NCBI GenBank assembly: GCA_029204225.1
Contig: CM055103.1
Location: forward strand, 45,792,611-45,856,610
Direction of reading: 5' to 3'
Origin: Diphasiastrum complanatum
Lineage: Eukaryota; Streptophyta; Lycopodiopsida; Lycopodiales; Lycopodiaceae
DNA: 64,000 bases
This document shows positions 1-11,900 of this stretch, piece after piece. The translations under genes were made by a program, and so were the position numbers. The notes beneath the pieces are model-generated. The model was not told the DNA's origin, searched no databases, and was given only the letters and a program-made list of their open reading frames with translations. The stretch's first letter is position 1, and each line of letters begins with the position of its first letter.

Positions 1-895
1 CCATACTGAGCACTTAGAATTATTTCTGACATTCATTCCTCATAGTGAAAATTTAGTTTTTTTAGTCTGATGTATGCCAGCTCTTGCCTTAGATTTTTCA
101 AGTAATCTGTTCTTTGATCAATCTTGTGCAATCACAACACCTCAATAAGATCCTGTAAGGGGTGTGGTGAAGTTCACACGTGCTAAAAACTTCACAAGAC
201 AAAATTCAGAAAAGCGTATTAGGGAGCATATATACAAACGTTGGAGATTGCCTGGGAGAATACACAGGCGGGTCAAGATTGCAATAACGTCCACCAAACT
301 CATTTCACATCATAGATTTCATGTCTACATATGTTAGAATTTGAATATTCATGATTTCCTTTGTATTTTGATTGTTAACGGAGTCTATCATTCATTGTGA
401 AGTTTCATCAAGAATTTGTTGACATTCATATGATCAAGAATGTTTCATTTGATTTTAAACTTTTCCTACAGTTCTTTGATCATTAATTATGCATAATCAT
501 GAGTATTCAACATTATTTTGATTCACATATGTTCTATGAAGAAAAATCATGTTTTCTCAATTTTTGATTGAATACATCAATTCAAGAAATTCTTGGTGCA
601 ACTAGAGCGTTTTCACATGCGTGAAAATCCGTTGGAGTTCTGTCTGTACTGACACGTGTCAATCAGAGAGCTGTCCTAATAGATTTCTATATCTTACACA
701 GTCTGTTCTGTAGAATGCAGACTGCAGATATTGTGTGTCTTCAATAGTTCATGATTACAATCATATATGTGATCAATAATTGATGACCTAGGAAAAAGGT
801 ATAGTTGGCTGCAAATCATCCAGGTCTATAACCAAAAGTACATGCTGAATAAAAATTCAGCCATAGTAGATGCATTTATCTTTTTATGAGTCGGA

Positions 896-1170
896 TAAAA
901 TGAGCCATTTTTGTGAGTTTTTCAACCACAACTAAAATAACACCATGTTGCTGCTACGTAGGTGGACTTTACCATCTCCCCTCATAGGTAATGTGTAACG
1001 ATCCAAGGACTTTAACCTTTCAGCTTTGTTAACTTGACACGTAGAACAAAATTCACATGGTGGTAAACATCCATTTAACTTCAGCAACCAAAAGCTATGT
1101 AGGATCAACTTATAGGTCCTATCCACACCGAGATGACTAGCTCCAAGGCTATCATTGTTGGAGTTAATGG
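896..1170 (-). pseudogene. Ty3/Gypsy integrase fragment
   Basis: On the minus strand the zinc-binding part (SHLGVDRTYKLI, then [15 protein letters not shown]) is followed, after a gap and frame changes, by [15 protein letters not shown] at about 893-935. This matches the integrase of the chromovirus at 19-25 kb ([13 protein letters not shown] and [12 protein letters not shown]). The first catalytic Asp region between them is missing. It is a short decayed remnant to the left of PARP exon 6. Confidence 0.8.
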
Positions 1171-1602
1171 TCATTCTGTATGTTGTCTATAATACTTGGG
1201 CTCATGGTACATGAAATATTCTTGTAAAACCTCAAAGTTAAGTTTAGTCAAGTTAATAAAAGTTAGACAAGGACCCTAGTCGAGTGACACATACATGGAC
1301 AAGTGTCATCCATGTTACATGCACAAAGACAAATGTGACATGTCTTTTTTCCTCAAAGACATTTTGCGCTACCTAAGAACACACTTGTATTGTACAATTT
1401 GAGATTCATGTACACCTTTGGTACCTCATAGACACATATGAAGTTTTTTTTTCCTTACTCAACCATGTTTGCACACAACTAGCAGCACTCGAGAGCAATC
1501 TAAGCTTAGGAATTTTATTATTTCCTTGTAACATTAATAAAACATGCAAAGTTATATATAATGAAATGCTACTTACATATTGTCACTTTGTAGTTGATTT
1601 AC
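1171..1602. other. Intronic DNA, nothing recognised
   Basis: AT-rich sequence between the integrase scrap and PARP exon 6. I see no coding similarity, repeat boundary or RNA structure. Confidence 0.5.
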
Positions 1603-1658
1603 CTTTAGAATGGTGGATTTGCTGAGCTTTCCTAGAGGCATCTTCCTTGCATCATACC
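1603..1658 (-). CDS. PARP2: PARP2-like exon 6: [12 protein letters not shown] segment of the regulatory domain
   Basis: This 56-nt exon has acceptor CTCTTGTAG|GGT and donor CTAAAG|GTAAAT. It encodes [18 protein letters not shown], the near-invariant PLGKLSK element of the PARP regulatory domain. Exit phase is 0. The expected next exon (GYEALKK) is not found in the remaining 1.6 kb to the left, but an exon with exactly that start and phase lies at 43162-43235, upstream of exon 1. Confidence 0.88.
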
Positions 1659-4600
1659 CTACAAGAGCAATATTTTGTTCATCAAATGACTTGTGCCAAG
1701 CATTTTATATCCAAATTCTAAGATAAAAAACATATGGCTTTACCATACATGAAAGAAGAAAAGATTCTCATTCACCAAAATAAGAAAGCTTTCCTAAGTT
1801 GCTTGAGGTCAAGTAATTAGCTAAAGAAGACAGAAACTTTCCTTCTTTATCCTTCTGATAAGTTTGCAAAATGTACCATAGAAGGTTAGTTCATGTTTTA
1901 ATTTAACCTTAGCTCCTTTCCATCAAGTATGGTTCAAACTCATGTAAGAAGACTTCCAAGAGTCATTGTGAGGCACATTGCCACGTTTTGGTTATAAAGA
2001 CACTAAAAACCACCACTTGTGATATAAACTTTTGAATTTCAATGTAGCAAACATAATAGCTGAACACTTTTATGTCGAGACTCAAAACCTATGTGAAACT
2101 GCCTCAACCAAGATATAGCCTCTATCTTTCCTTTATCCATGACTCAAGAAAAAAGTATATTGAATGTTTGCATCCATTTAATTCCTCCATGCATCCACGT
2201 GAGCATGCTTAGCCTCGATGGTGTTCCTATTTTTGCTCATAAAAAAGTTCCCGCTTCTCATTTGAAGCATGCTTGGGTGGTACATGTCATCATAATTGGT
2301 GGCATAAAATGACAAAAAACAGTTTCCCATTTTTTTCTTGTCAAAGGAGATCTATTCCTCTACTCATGTGAGCTAGATGTAGTCACATGCAATGTTCGAA
2401 ACATGAAAGTATATGTCATATGACAATCAATCTCCACCCATTCATGACATCCATAGTTGCATGCATTACCACTAAGCACCATCATTAGGCGTTGAGACAT
2501 ATGTATGAATGAAAGTTAACCACATAATCTAAACATTATTTGATGCAATCTAAGATATAACTTTAATTGAAGTACAACGTAGCTCTATCACCACAGTGCT
2601 TGCAAGAATCCCTACTCATTATATGACTCGCTTGTCCATTTGTCCTATAAACTTTTGTCTCACCAAAAGATCAATATCGCCCAAGCCTTACCTCATATAG
2701 AAAGAAAAACATGCAAGAGAACATATGAGTGTTACCTCCACTTACTTTTAGCATGCATCTCAAAGCAACAACAGAAACATCACTTATGTGGGAAGAATCA
2801 CAAAGAAAGTTCTCTTAAGAAGGAAATATCATGAAGGAGAGATTTACAAGTAGCTATAGAACCAATATTGTCATTCCATAAAAAAAAACTGAGAGAGAAA
2901 CACATATCGTGAAATAGTGGAAGAGGATACACTTGAGCTTATCTCAAGATAAATATTTTCACTCATATGCCATGACTCAGCAACTTGCGGAGCTGTGACC
3001 TTCTTGGTCGTTGCAATGAAATGAGTCATCTGGAAAACCTGTCGACCACTACCATAACCGAATTTAATCCCTTCTGAGTCTTGGGTAGCCCAACAATAAA
3101 ATCCATAGAGATGCTTTCCCACCTCCCTGTAGGTATCTCAAGTGGATATAGCAAGCCCGGAGGACTTACTCTCTCGGCCTTGTCACTTGACAAGTCGTGC
3201 AACGCTGGACGTACTCTCTTACATCTCACTGCAATCGTGGCCAGAAATAATGCCTTCTTAAAAATTCACTAGTCTTATCATACCCGGGTGCCCTGCGCAC
3301 AGACCATCATGGCATTCATGAAGTATCTTACGAAGAAGATCCTTCACGTCTGGCAACGAAAACTCTTCCATTTCTCAATAACATACCATCCTTCACGGTG
3401 TATGTTAGATATGTACTGGTATGTGCCTCTACGGAAGCGACAGCCTCGACTGACTCTTCCATTTGGTCGACTACCTTGTGTGCATTAGGCCACACATGCT
3501 GACAATGCGGGTATCAGTAGGCCTCGGCCATTTCTTAACCACAGACCGAAATACCCTCAGCTGTCACTACGTGACCCAAATACTCAACACGAGTCTTACA
3601 CAACTCTGTCTTCTGAGCATTGGCGTACAAGACAGAAGCTTGTAATTTGCCCAATACGGTCTTGAGATGAATCTCATGCTCCTCGACCGCTTTACTAAAA
3701 CCAATATATTGTCAATAAAATTGACGACAAACTTACCCGCATTGTCTTGCAAGACATCGTTCATGAGCATCATGAACGTGGCTGGGGCATTGGTTAACCC
3801 AAATGGCATAACCAAAAAATTCATAATGACCGAAACGGGTTCGGAAGGCCGTCTTCTGGACGTCTTCATCTCGAATCCATATTTGATGGTATCCACTTTT
3901 GAGATCTATCTTACTGAAAATGGTTGCACTTTGCAATGCATCCAGTAGATCATCAATCCTGGGCATCGGATACTTGTGCTTTACAGTGATCTTATTCAAT
4001 CCCCTGTAATCTACACACATCCGGAAACTACCATCCTTTTTTTTAACAAGTAAAATAGGAGAGGCGAAAGGTGAATAACTTGGACGGATGTACCCCAGCT
4101 TGAGATACTCCAACATCTTTCTGACTTCCTCTTCCTCTTTTAGGCTCATCCTATAAGGAGGCCTACATACCAGACTTGCCCCTGGAACAAGCTCAATACG
4201 ATGATGAACGTTCCGTCTAGGCGGCAATCCCTCGGGCATATCACTAATTAGCACGTGTTTAAACTGAGTGCAAATGGACTTCTCCAACTCACTTGTTGGG
4301 TCACATCTTGTGGCTGTAATGAAAATGCATGTGCACTAGGGGATGCAAAAGTAAATGAAGCTTCTTGTGGTTGAGCGTGCTTATCTGATCGTTACCAAAA
4401 CAAGAATCAAAACTGGAATCAACATTCACATAACACAACCACAAATACTGAATCTCCATTATCTTTATTTGCATACAAGTAACAAGAGGACCCTCCACAG
4501 ATGGTCACTCCCCCTTTAAGACATGAGACATACCCTCATGCCTAAACTTATACACATGTGACTTAAAATCTATAGCAGGCTGCTTACTTGCATGCCGCCG

Positions 4601-7600
4601 CTTACCAAGTACAATATCAAACTTAGCTAGTTTAGTAAATTCAAAGTCTAACTTCTCGGTATACGTCTGAATAGACAAAGATGCCCAAGAGACTCTTACA
4701 TCCCAAACCTCTGTTCCCTTACAATATACCGATAATCAGATGGAATAGTAGCTAAGCGAAACTTCCTCACCACGCGAGAATTGATAATATTATGTGAGGA
4801 ACCGGTGTCAAAACAAGACGAGCAAGTCATGACCTTCCAACTTTCCCTCATGTGTATCAGTTCGCTATCTGGAAAGTGATAAGCCGCCTGGGTGGATAAA
4901 TAACAAACTGGTGCCTCTGTAACAAGCTTCCAGAAAAAAAAATAGTCATGACACAACGAGTGTCCTCATCGTCACTTACCAACAAGTCATCCAAAATTTC
5001 CTCATCCTTGCCCTCATCATGACGTTGCATAACATGGAGCTTCTTGCCCGTACGTCAAGGAAAATCTTTGAAAAGATGCTTGCCAAGACAGAAAAAACAC
5101 AATCCATCTTTCTTGGCCTTTTCCTTTTGCTCTAGACTAAGGGGAGACTTGTCGTAAGCACGACAAGTGGTAGGAGATCCCGCCTTGCGCTTCAAAGCAT
5201 GTTGCATCTGGATAGGATCCTTCTGCGAGAAGCCTTTCTGACTAGCTTGGCCAGAATTTCGTGAACCCTTCTTCTGAGGCCAGCTTGGCGCTCCAGATTC
5301 AGCCTTTGTGCGCACATTACCTTCAAAGTTGAGAGCTATAGCAACCGCCTCTTTTCAAGGCACCCTTCATTAAGCACTGAAGGCCTCAACTCTTCACGAA
5401 GGCCAAATATGAACTTGTGGACTACTAGCCACTCAGGAATCTCTTTTGGAATCTTGGTAAGCGTCTCACGATACCTATCAACATATTCCTGCACCATGTA
5501 CTGCCTCTGACGATGCAAAAGCCAAGCATCCGTCGCATGCCATGCTCATGAAATTGTAAGCAGTTTTGCAGACCTGCCAATTGGTTGGGGACCGCTCCAA
5601 CAGCTACCATCGTCACTCGCATCTTCGCGACGGTCTTCTGCACACTATCCATGCGAGCTTGCACAGAAGGGGAAGCACCAGCAGGCGAACTAGCAGCCAC
5701 TGTAGGCGGATTACGGTCAGGGCTAAGGATAGGGCTGGGTGGTGGTGGTTGGAGGGCAACAAGAGGGCTAAGCGGTATACGAACTCTATCATCTTCCATT
5801 ATGAATAAAAAGAGACAGCACAAAATTGCACTTATTGTTAAAAAAAAAACGAGAAAAAGCAAATCTGACCAAAGCTCTCAAACAACAAGACAGCAGTAGA
5901 CAATAAAAAAGGAGTGAGCTCTCCCTGAAATCCAAGTTTGGTTGTCTTGTCGGCTGTAGGTCTGCTGAGATGACAGGTTGTTAAATGTCTTTTGTCCCTC
6001 CTCAGCAAGTTAGAACTCTCCCTGAAATCCCATCAAAAGGAACCCCCCCAAAGGTGCGCTGGGCTAGCAGATTATCGATGATTGGGCCGTTGATTTTCAC
6101 CTAATTAGTGCAAAAAATTCCGCCTCAGAACAGTGTTGGTGGGCAGCTAACGAGGCTCTAATACCATTTGTCACAAGCCAGTCTCTCCAAGCTCGTGAAT
6201 CCTAGAAGGCCGGTGTGTAGGAATGAACCTCCCAACCATAGGCACCCCCTGTTTGAGTCCTTCTACCTGCTATTCCCGTCAACCGGCACATGGCATCCAC
6301 CTGTGGGTGATCAGTCCACTTGGCATTGCACGGCCCCTGTGACCTGTGAATACTGGGTGGCTCATAGGGTACCACCCCCCCCCCCCCCCCCCCCCAAAGG
6401 CCTGTGACCGCTTGGTCACCCCGCCTACTTGCCGGCTAGCATCTCGTCACTGACGGCTAGGGTCCCGATGGTCAAAACACACTACGTCTCTGACAGCTTG
6501 TCAGGCGGCCACACCGGATCACTGCTTGTGATGCACCTGTCACTAGCTGGGACAGATGTCCTCATCGGTCACCGACCCTTGCCAATACTAGGCCTCAGGC
6601 CCTATGGTGACCGGCCGTGCCGAGATCATGATAGAGTCGTAACTGGGCTCTAACATACATACACATATACACACACATACACTCATACAAAGCCCCTTTT
6701 GCAAAATGCATTCCTTTATTGATCATTTTGTGATCCATTATCAAAGAAAGTCGCAAAAAACAGCTGAATCTTTATTGTTAATTCATAGATTTTCATAATG
6801 CCTTTGACACCATTCCAAGGCAAAAACTATGGAAAAGAATGGATGAAATTGGTGTCCCAATGGAGTAAAGGTATGTGGTTAGACTACATTATAAGAAAAT
6901 GATAGCAAAGGTGTCTTCTTTAAAGGGGTTTGCTACTGAAATTTTAGTAGCATTGGCATTGAGCAAGATTGTCCTCTCTCCTACCCTCTTTGGCACCTAC
7001 ATTGATAAGCTTAAAGGATTGTCTTCAATCAAAAAGAGTAGGTGACCCTGGTCTACTCTATGATGGGGCTGAAATTGAAGTCACACAAGTGATAAATATG
7101 GACACTTTGCTTTTGAGTGCGGGAAGAAGCTTGCAGAGCAAAAGAAGGGCACAAAGAAGCAGGGAGGAAATGTTGTTGAGAGTGTTGCAAGAGAGGAGCA
7201 GAGTGACATAATGTTGACTTTAGAGGTATAATAAAGATTGCTAGTCAAGCATCTTGGTGTCACTAGGTGATAGGGCCAATTTTGGCTTTAGAGGTCAAAT
7301 GGTCAAGTACACATGTTTTGTCATGATTAGGCCAAAATTCAATTGTGATGTAACTCGAGCTAGTTAGATTGCTTACACATGTCAAGTTTAGGTTTGATGT
7401 GTGATGCACCCTATGTGGTGGCAAAAGTCAAAGGGTCCAATCATAAGAGAGAGATGTGTTGGAAAGGTCCAATCAAAAGTGAGGGATGTTGCATCACACA
7501 TCCAATAGGATTAGAGAGGCTATGTTTAAGGGGTCCAATAGGAATTAAGCTTGGATCTCCACGAGTTTTTATATGTACTTTCATTCCCTTCATTAACGTA

Positions 7601-8876
7601 TGAGAGATCTATGAGTTTTTTGAGTCAATTTGGAGATTTGCCAATTTTGCTTGTATTGCCTTCTCTCTCTAGATGAGCCCAAAAGTTGTATTTTCTCTCT
7701 CTACCCGAGGAGAGGAGCTTGTTGGGACTTAGTTTATTTCATGACGTCTTCCACACAAGTGAAACACCTTTGGTAATGAATGAATGCATGTAAAATGGTC
7801 TTTTTGCCTTAGATCTTGTCATTGATCTTGGAATTCAATCATTAGGTGATCTATAGTGCATGAGCCAAGCTTGGGAGATCAATTTCACACATTAGGGCAT
7901 TCCCACATGTGTGAATTTTCACAATAAAAGGGAGCATGTGGCCAACATATGAATAGAAAGAGCCTGGCGAGAACGAGGTGAATTTATAAATGATCCATAT
8001 TCAAAGGAAGAATAGGATGAGTGAAAATCTATGAAGGGGGACCAGAAGACAATGGCAAAAGGAAAGTGTTGGTAAAGCAGTAAGCAAGGAACATCTGAGG
8101 ATGCCTCAATAAGAAAACAACCCTAGAAATCTAAATAGGCCATTTTTTACAAGCATTCCAAATTTTGAGCAATCAAACATATTCAAGAATATGCTTCATC
8201 CTAGAAAAGGGCATACAAAATGCAACATTTGAAAAGGAAGTGGCTAATAATTACATTTTTTATCCCATATATGATTCATAGCTTGCCTTATTTAAAGTCC
8301 ACTTATCCAACTTCAGACATAGGTGACTAAATCCTCATCTTTGTAGCTGTTAATGTTCTATGTTGATTTATTCGTCTTTCACTTGATTTTTAAAAATGAC
8401 TTAGTTAATGATTTTAGATTGCAAGGCACATTCTTGAATTGTAACATGTTGGCTTGATGTTGCCATTCACCTAGCTCAAAGTTTCTCGTTTCAAGCTTGA
8501 AACATTAAGTACAAAGTTACGTGGAAACGTGTTTCGTATGTTCCAAACAACATCAAAGTTTATGTTTTTTTTGGAGAATAGAAACATTTCCCACATTTAA
8601 TTTGGAATGTGGACATTCTAAACATGAGAGGAATTACTAAAAATTTCAATGGAACAAATAACATAAACAACAACCAAAAAGCTCAAGGTTTTTGTTGATG
8701 AATGAAAATTTTGTCTATGACTTACCTATTTCCATCATTTGTTGCTTCATCATATTGAAGTTACAAATCGAAGATACAAAGCTTGCAAGGCGTTTATCTA
8801 GCTTGTCTTTAGGAGCTTTATTGATGGCGGGTTGTTTTCCTTTCAATTCCTCCTGTTACCAACATAATCTAGATCA

Positions 8877-8964
<88 letters not shown>

Positions 8965-11900
8965 TACATGAAAGATGTTAATCACACTACAAAGCTAGGA
9001 AAAATGAAAGTTTTATGTGATGCAAAGTGATCAATGTCGTCATGTTTGACGTGAGAGGAGAGAAAGGTCTCAATAACATTTTATGCTAGGATGGCCGTGA
9101 TCCATTGAAAAGTTATTCTCAAGTATGATGTTGAGATCAAGAAGGTGGAAATCCATATGATCATGTATTAAAAAAACAAAAAACAAAAAAATTGATTCTT
9201 AACTTGATTCATACAATCCTTTCATGAGTTCATCAAGACATATGTAACGAATTTATTTTCCTCTACAAATGTGCTTCAAAATCCATTAATGTACAACAAG
9301 AAGATAGATTTAAGTAGAAGATCCTCCAATTTGAAGCATTGTGTCTATAGCTCCAAAGTGCATGTTGTTAATTTGAGTCAACCTTTTGTGGTTGAAAAGG
9401 ATTCATGCCTTTAACTATGGTTGTAACTTGTTATGGACATACATGTCCATACTATGTTGCCTTTACTAAAAGGCTACTTTGGGACATCATGTGCTAGCCT
9501 AGGGCCTTGACATTTTTTCATGATCTAGAATTTAGACCCTAGTAAGAGGGTGCACAATTTTTCCTCTAGTTTACATTTCAATTGTGCCTCCCTAGATTTG
9601 GAACATTCGGGTTAGACCTAGAAGGGTCTCCTAAAGGCCTCTAGCTAGTATTAATAGAGTACTTGTTATTTGTTTGGTAGCCTGTTGATTGTGGACACTT
9701 TTCATGGTATTCCCTTGTGGAGGTTTAGCCATTGATAATATATGATTTTCATTGAGTATTCTTTGTAGGGAACTGCCACTTGCTATCGTGTACTATCATA
9801 GACACTCCATTTGATGCCATGTTCATAATTTGGTATAAATACACTTTCCTAAGTAATTGTTAATTTCATCTATTTTTTTCTCTCTCTACATCTAGATAGG
9901 CACTTTTTATCAAAAAATTTGCTTGTGATCAAAATTGACTTCTGTCAGTTGCATTGGTTTCCTAGCAATTGGGTGCTCTTGAAGAAGCGCTTTTCGTTGC
10001 TAGTTGTTACTTGAAAACGTTAATTTATACTTTTGGTGATCATATGTTTCATATTTTTTGAAAAGAAAAGTTTGAAAGTACATTTTTAGGAGCAAGGGAT
10101 CAAGGTGCACCAACAAAAATAAATGGCACATCGATCAAAGTTCTCTTCAATTAACTACAAAATCAAAATTCTAGTCAAAGAGGGTGATTTTACATTTTAT
10201 GTACAACAATTTATTCAGCATTTAAGTGGATCTACTTGTTCTTTGTTGTTCTACAATCATCAAGATCCATTCCTTTACCATTTCTACATGCTAAAAGTGA
10301 GGTTATTGGAAAGGCGAATTTTGGTCAAATTGGGAATATTCTGTGTTCTGTTATGCAAGATTCTATTGAGGTTCCCTATAGTTGTGGACTATTGGTCAAT
10401 AGATGGCATGTCTATGGGGCCTCTATTTATTTTCATTCATTTGTTAGCCATGAGCCTTTCATATTCATGTATAGTCCTAACAACCTTCTATGCATTTAGA
10501 TTTGGAATTGGCCAAGGGCCCAACTATTACTATTTTGGTACTAGAGTGGGATTCCCCTATTGGAGGGACACGATCTCCTAAAAGGGTGCACTACTTTCTC
10601 TCATGTGACCCTAGTTTCACTATTGATGATAGAACCAAGGAGGATCCTTCTTCAAAGAAAGGTGTGTTTGTTGGCTATAGTGAGGTAAGTTCATTGCACT
10701 TTATGGTTTGTCAATTAAACACCTTTTTCTCAACATATTGCAATTCTAAGTTTTTGCATAAATGAGGTTAGATATGAGTTTCTATTGGTGTTGTCAATCT
10801 CATACATTTTTGAAATATTTGTTCTTCCTATAGTTAGAAGCTTCCTACAACACATGAAACCAACACTTTAGGTTCACTTGTGTCCAATTCCAATGAATCT
10901 TATTTGACATTTTGCGCACACTCCTGCTTACTAACTTTTCAGCCATCTCTTTCTCAGCCATCTCTTTCTCCCATTTTTATAATTGATTATCAGCCTATTA
11001 TTGTTTTGTGTGGACCTAAGATCAACCTGGGATGACAACAAGAGTCCACTCCCTCAATAGCTTCTTCCATACTTTTTCACTAGTTGTACTTTGGCACCAC
11101 TTATACACATTTTTTATTCTCCGTTACATTTTCCATGAAATAGTCTCCACTCGTAAAACTAGTCTCATTTTCCTTTTCATAGCCAATCTTCTTAATAATA
11201 CTTTCACTACTAGTTTCCCTACCTTTTGGTTTGCTAGTATCATACATCATATCCACAAAATTGGTGATCCCTTGAGGTTGAAAAACTCTCACACCATCAT
11301 GATTGGACATGTTATGGCTAAGCTTTGTAGTTCTATTGTCTAGGTAATTGTAAGTAGTTATTCAAAATCTTGCAGATTACATGCTATTGGACAAGTGGGC
11401 TTTAGGTCACATAACTCCACTTTAGACCATATTCTCACAGTCAAGTCACTTATTGAGGGATCTAACGAGAGCATGTTTTCTGTTGCTTTTTGGATTTCAT
11501 ATGTGCTTTTGACTCATCCCTCGATGCTTGCTTATTAAGGAGCCTTCATTTCTCATAGGACATCATATTGGTTGTCATAACCCTCCATGCGAGTCTTTGG
11601 ATGTTTTTGCTCTTCTAGTGGTAAGCAGGTCACTAGCACAATTGGGGTGAAGCAAGGATGTTCACTCTCACTCACACTCTTCAACCTGTACATTGATGAG
11701 CTAGAGCATGTCATTAGTCTGGATGGCAGATAGGGATGTAAGTTGGGTGATGCTTAAAATTCTATTCTATTATGAGCAGATGATGTGGTGTTGGTTTCCC
11801 CATCTAAGGAAGACATGGCCTTTGATAGATCTTGCCCCTTCATGCAACAATAGATTCTCACGAGATGATTAGTGTCTGGAGACCATTTCCTCTTATACAA

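Larger units (their letters stand above)
2870..6655 (-). mobile_element. Decayed, 3'-truncated Ty3/Gypsy element with 5' LTR
   Basis: Reading leftwards: LTR (6169-6655), PBS (6154-6166), Gag, aspartic protease, reverse transcriptase, a collapsed RNase H region and part of integrase, in the order typical of Ty3/Gypsy. The integrase stops near 2930 and no second LTR matching 6169-6655 was found to the left, so the 3' end is missing. Many frameshifts are present. The element sits in the intron between PARP exons 5 and 6, in the same orientation as the gene. Confidence 0.85.

Noticed and set aside
10123-10581. 152-codon plus-strand frame
   Set aside because: No motif; overlapping frames are similarly long. 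Only the short VFVGYSE segment downstream is suggestive and it is listed with low confidence.
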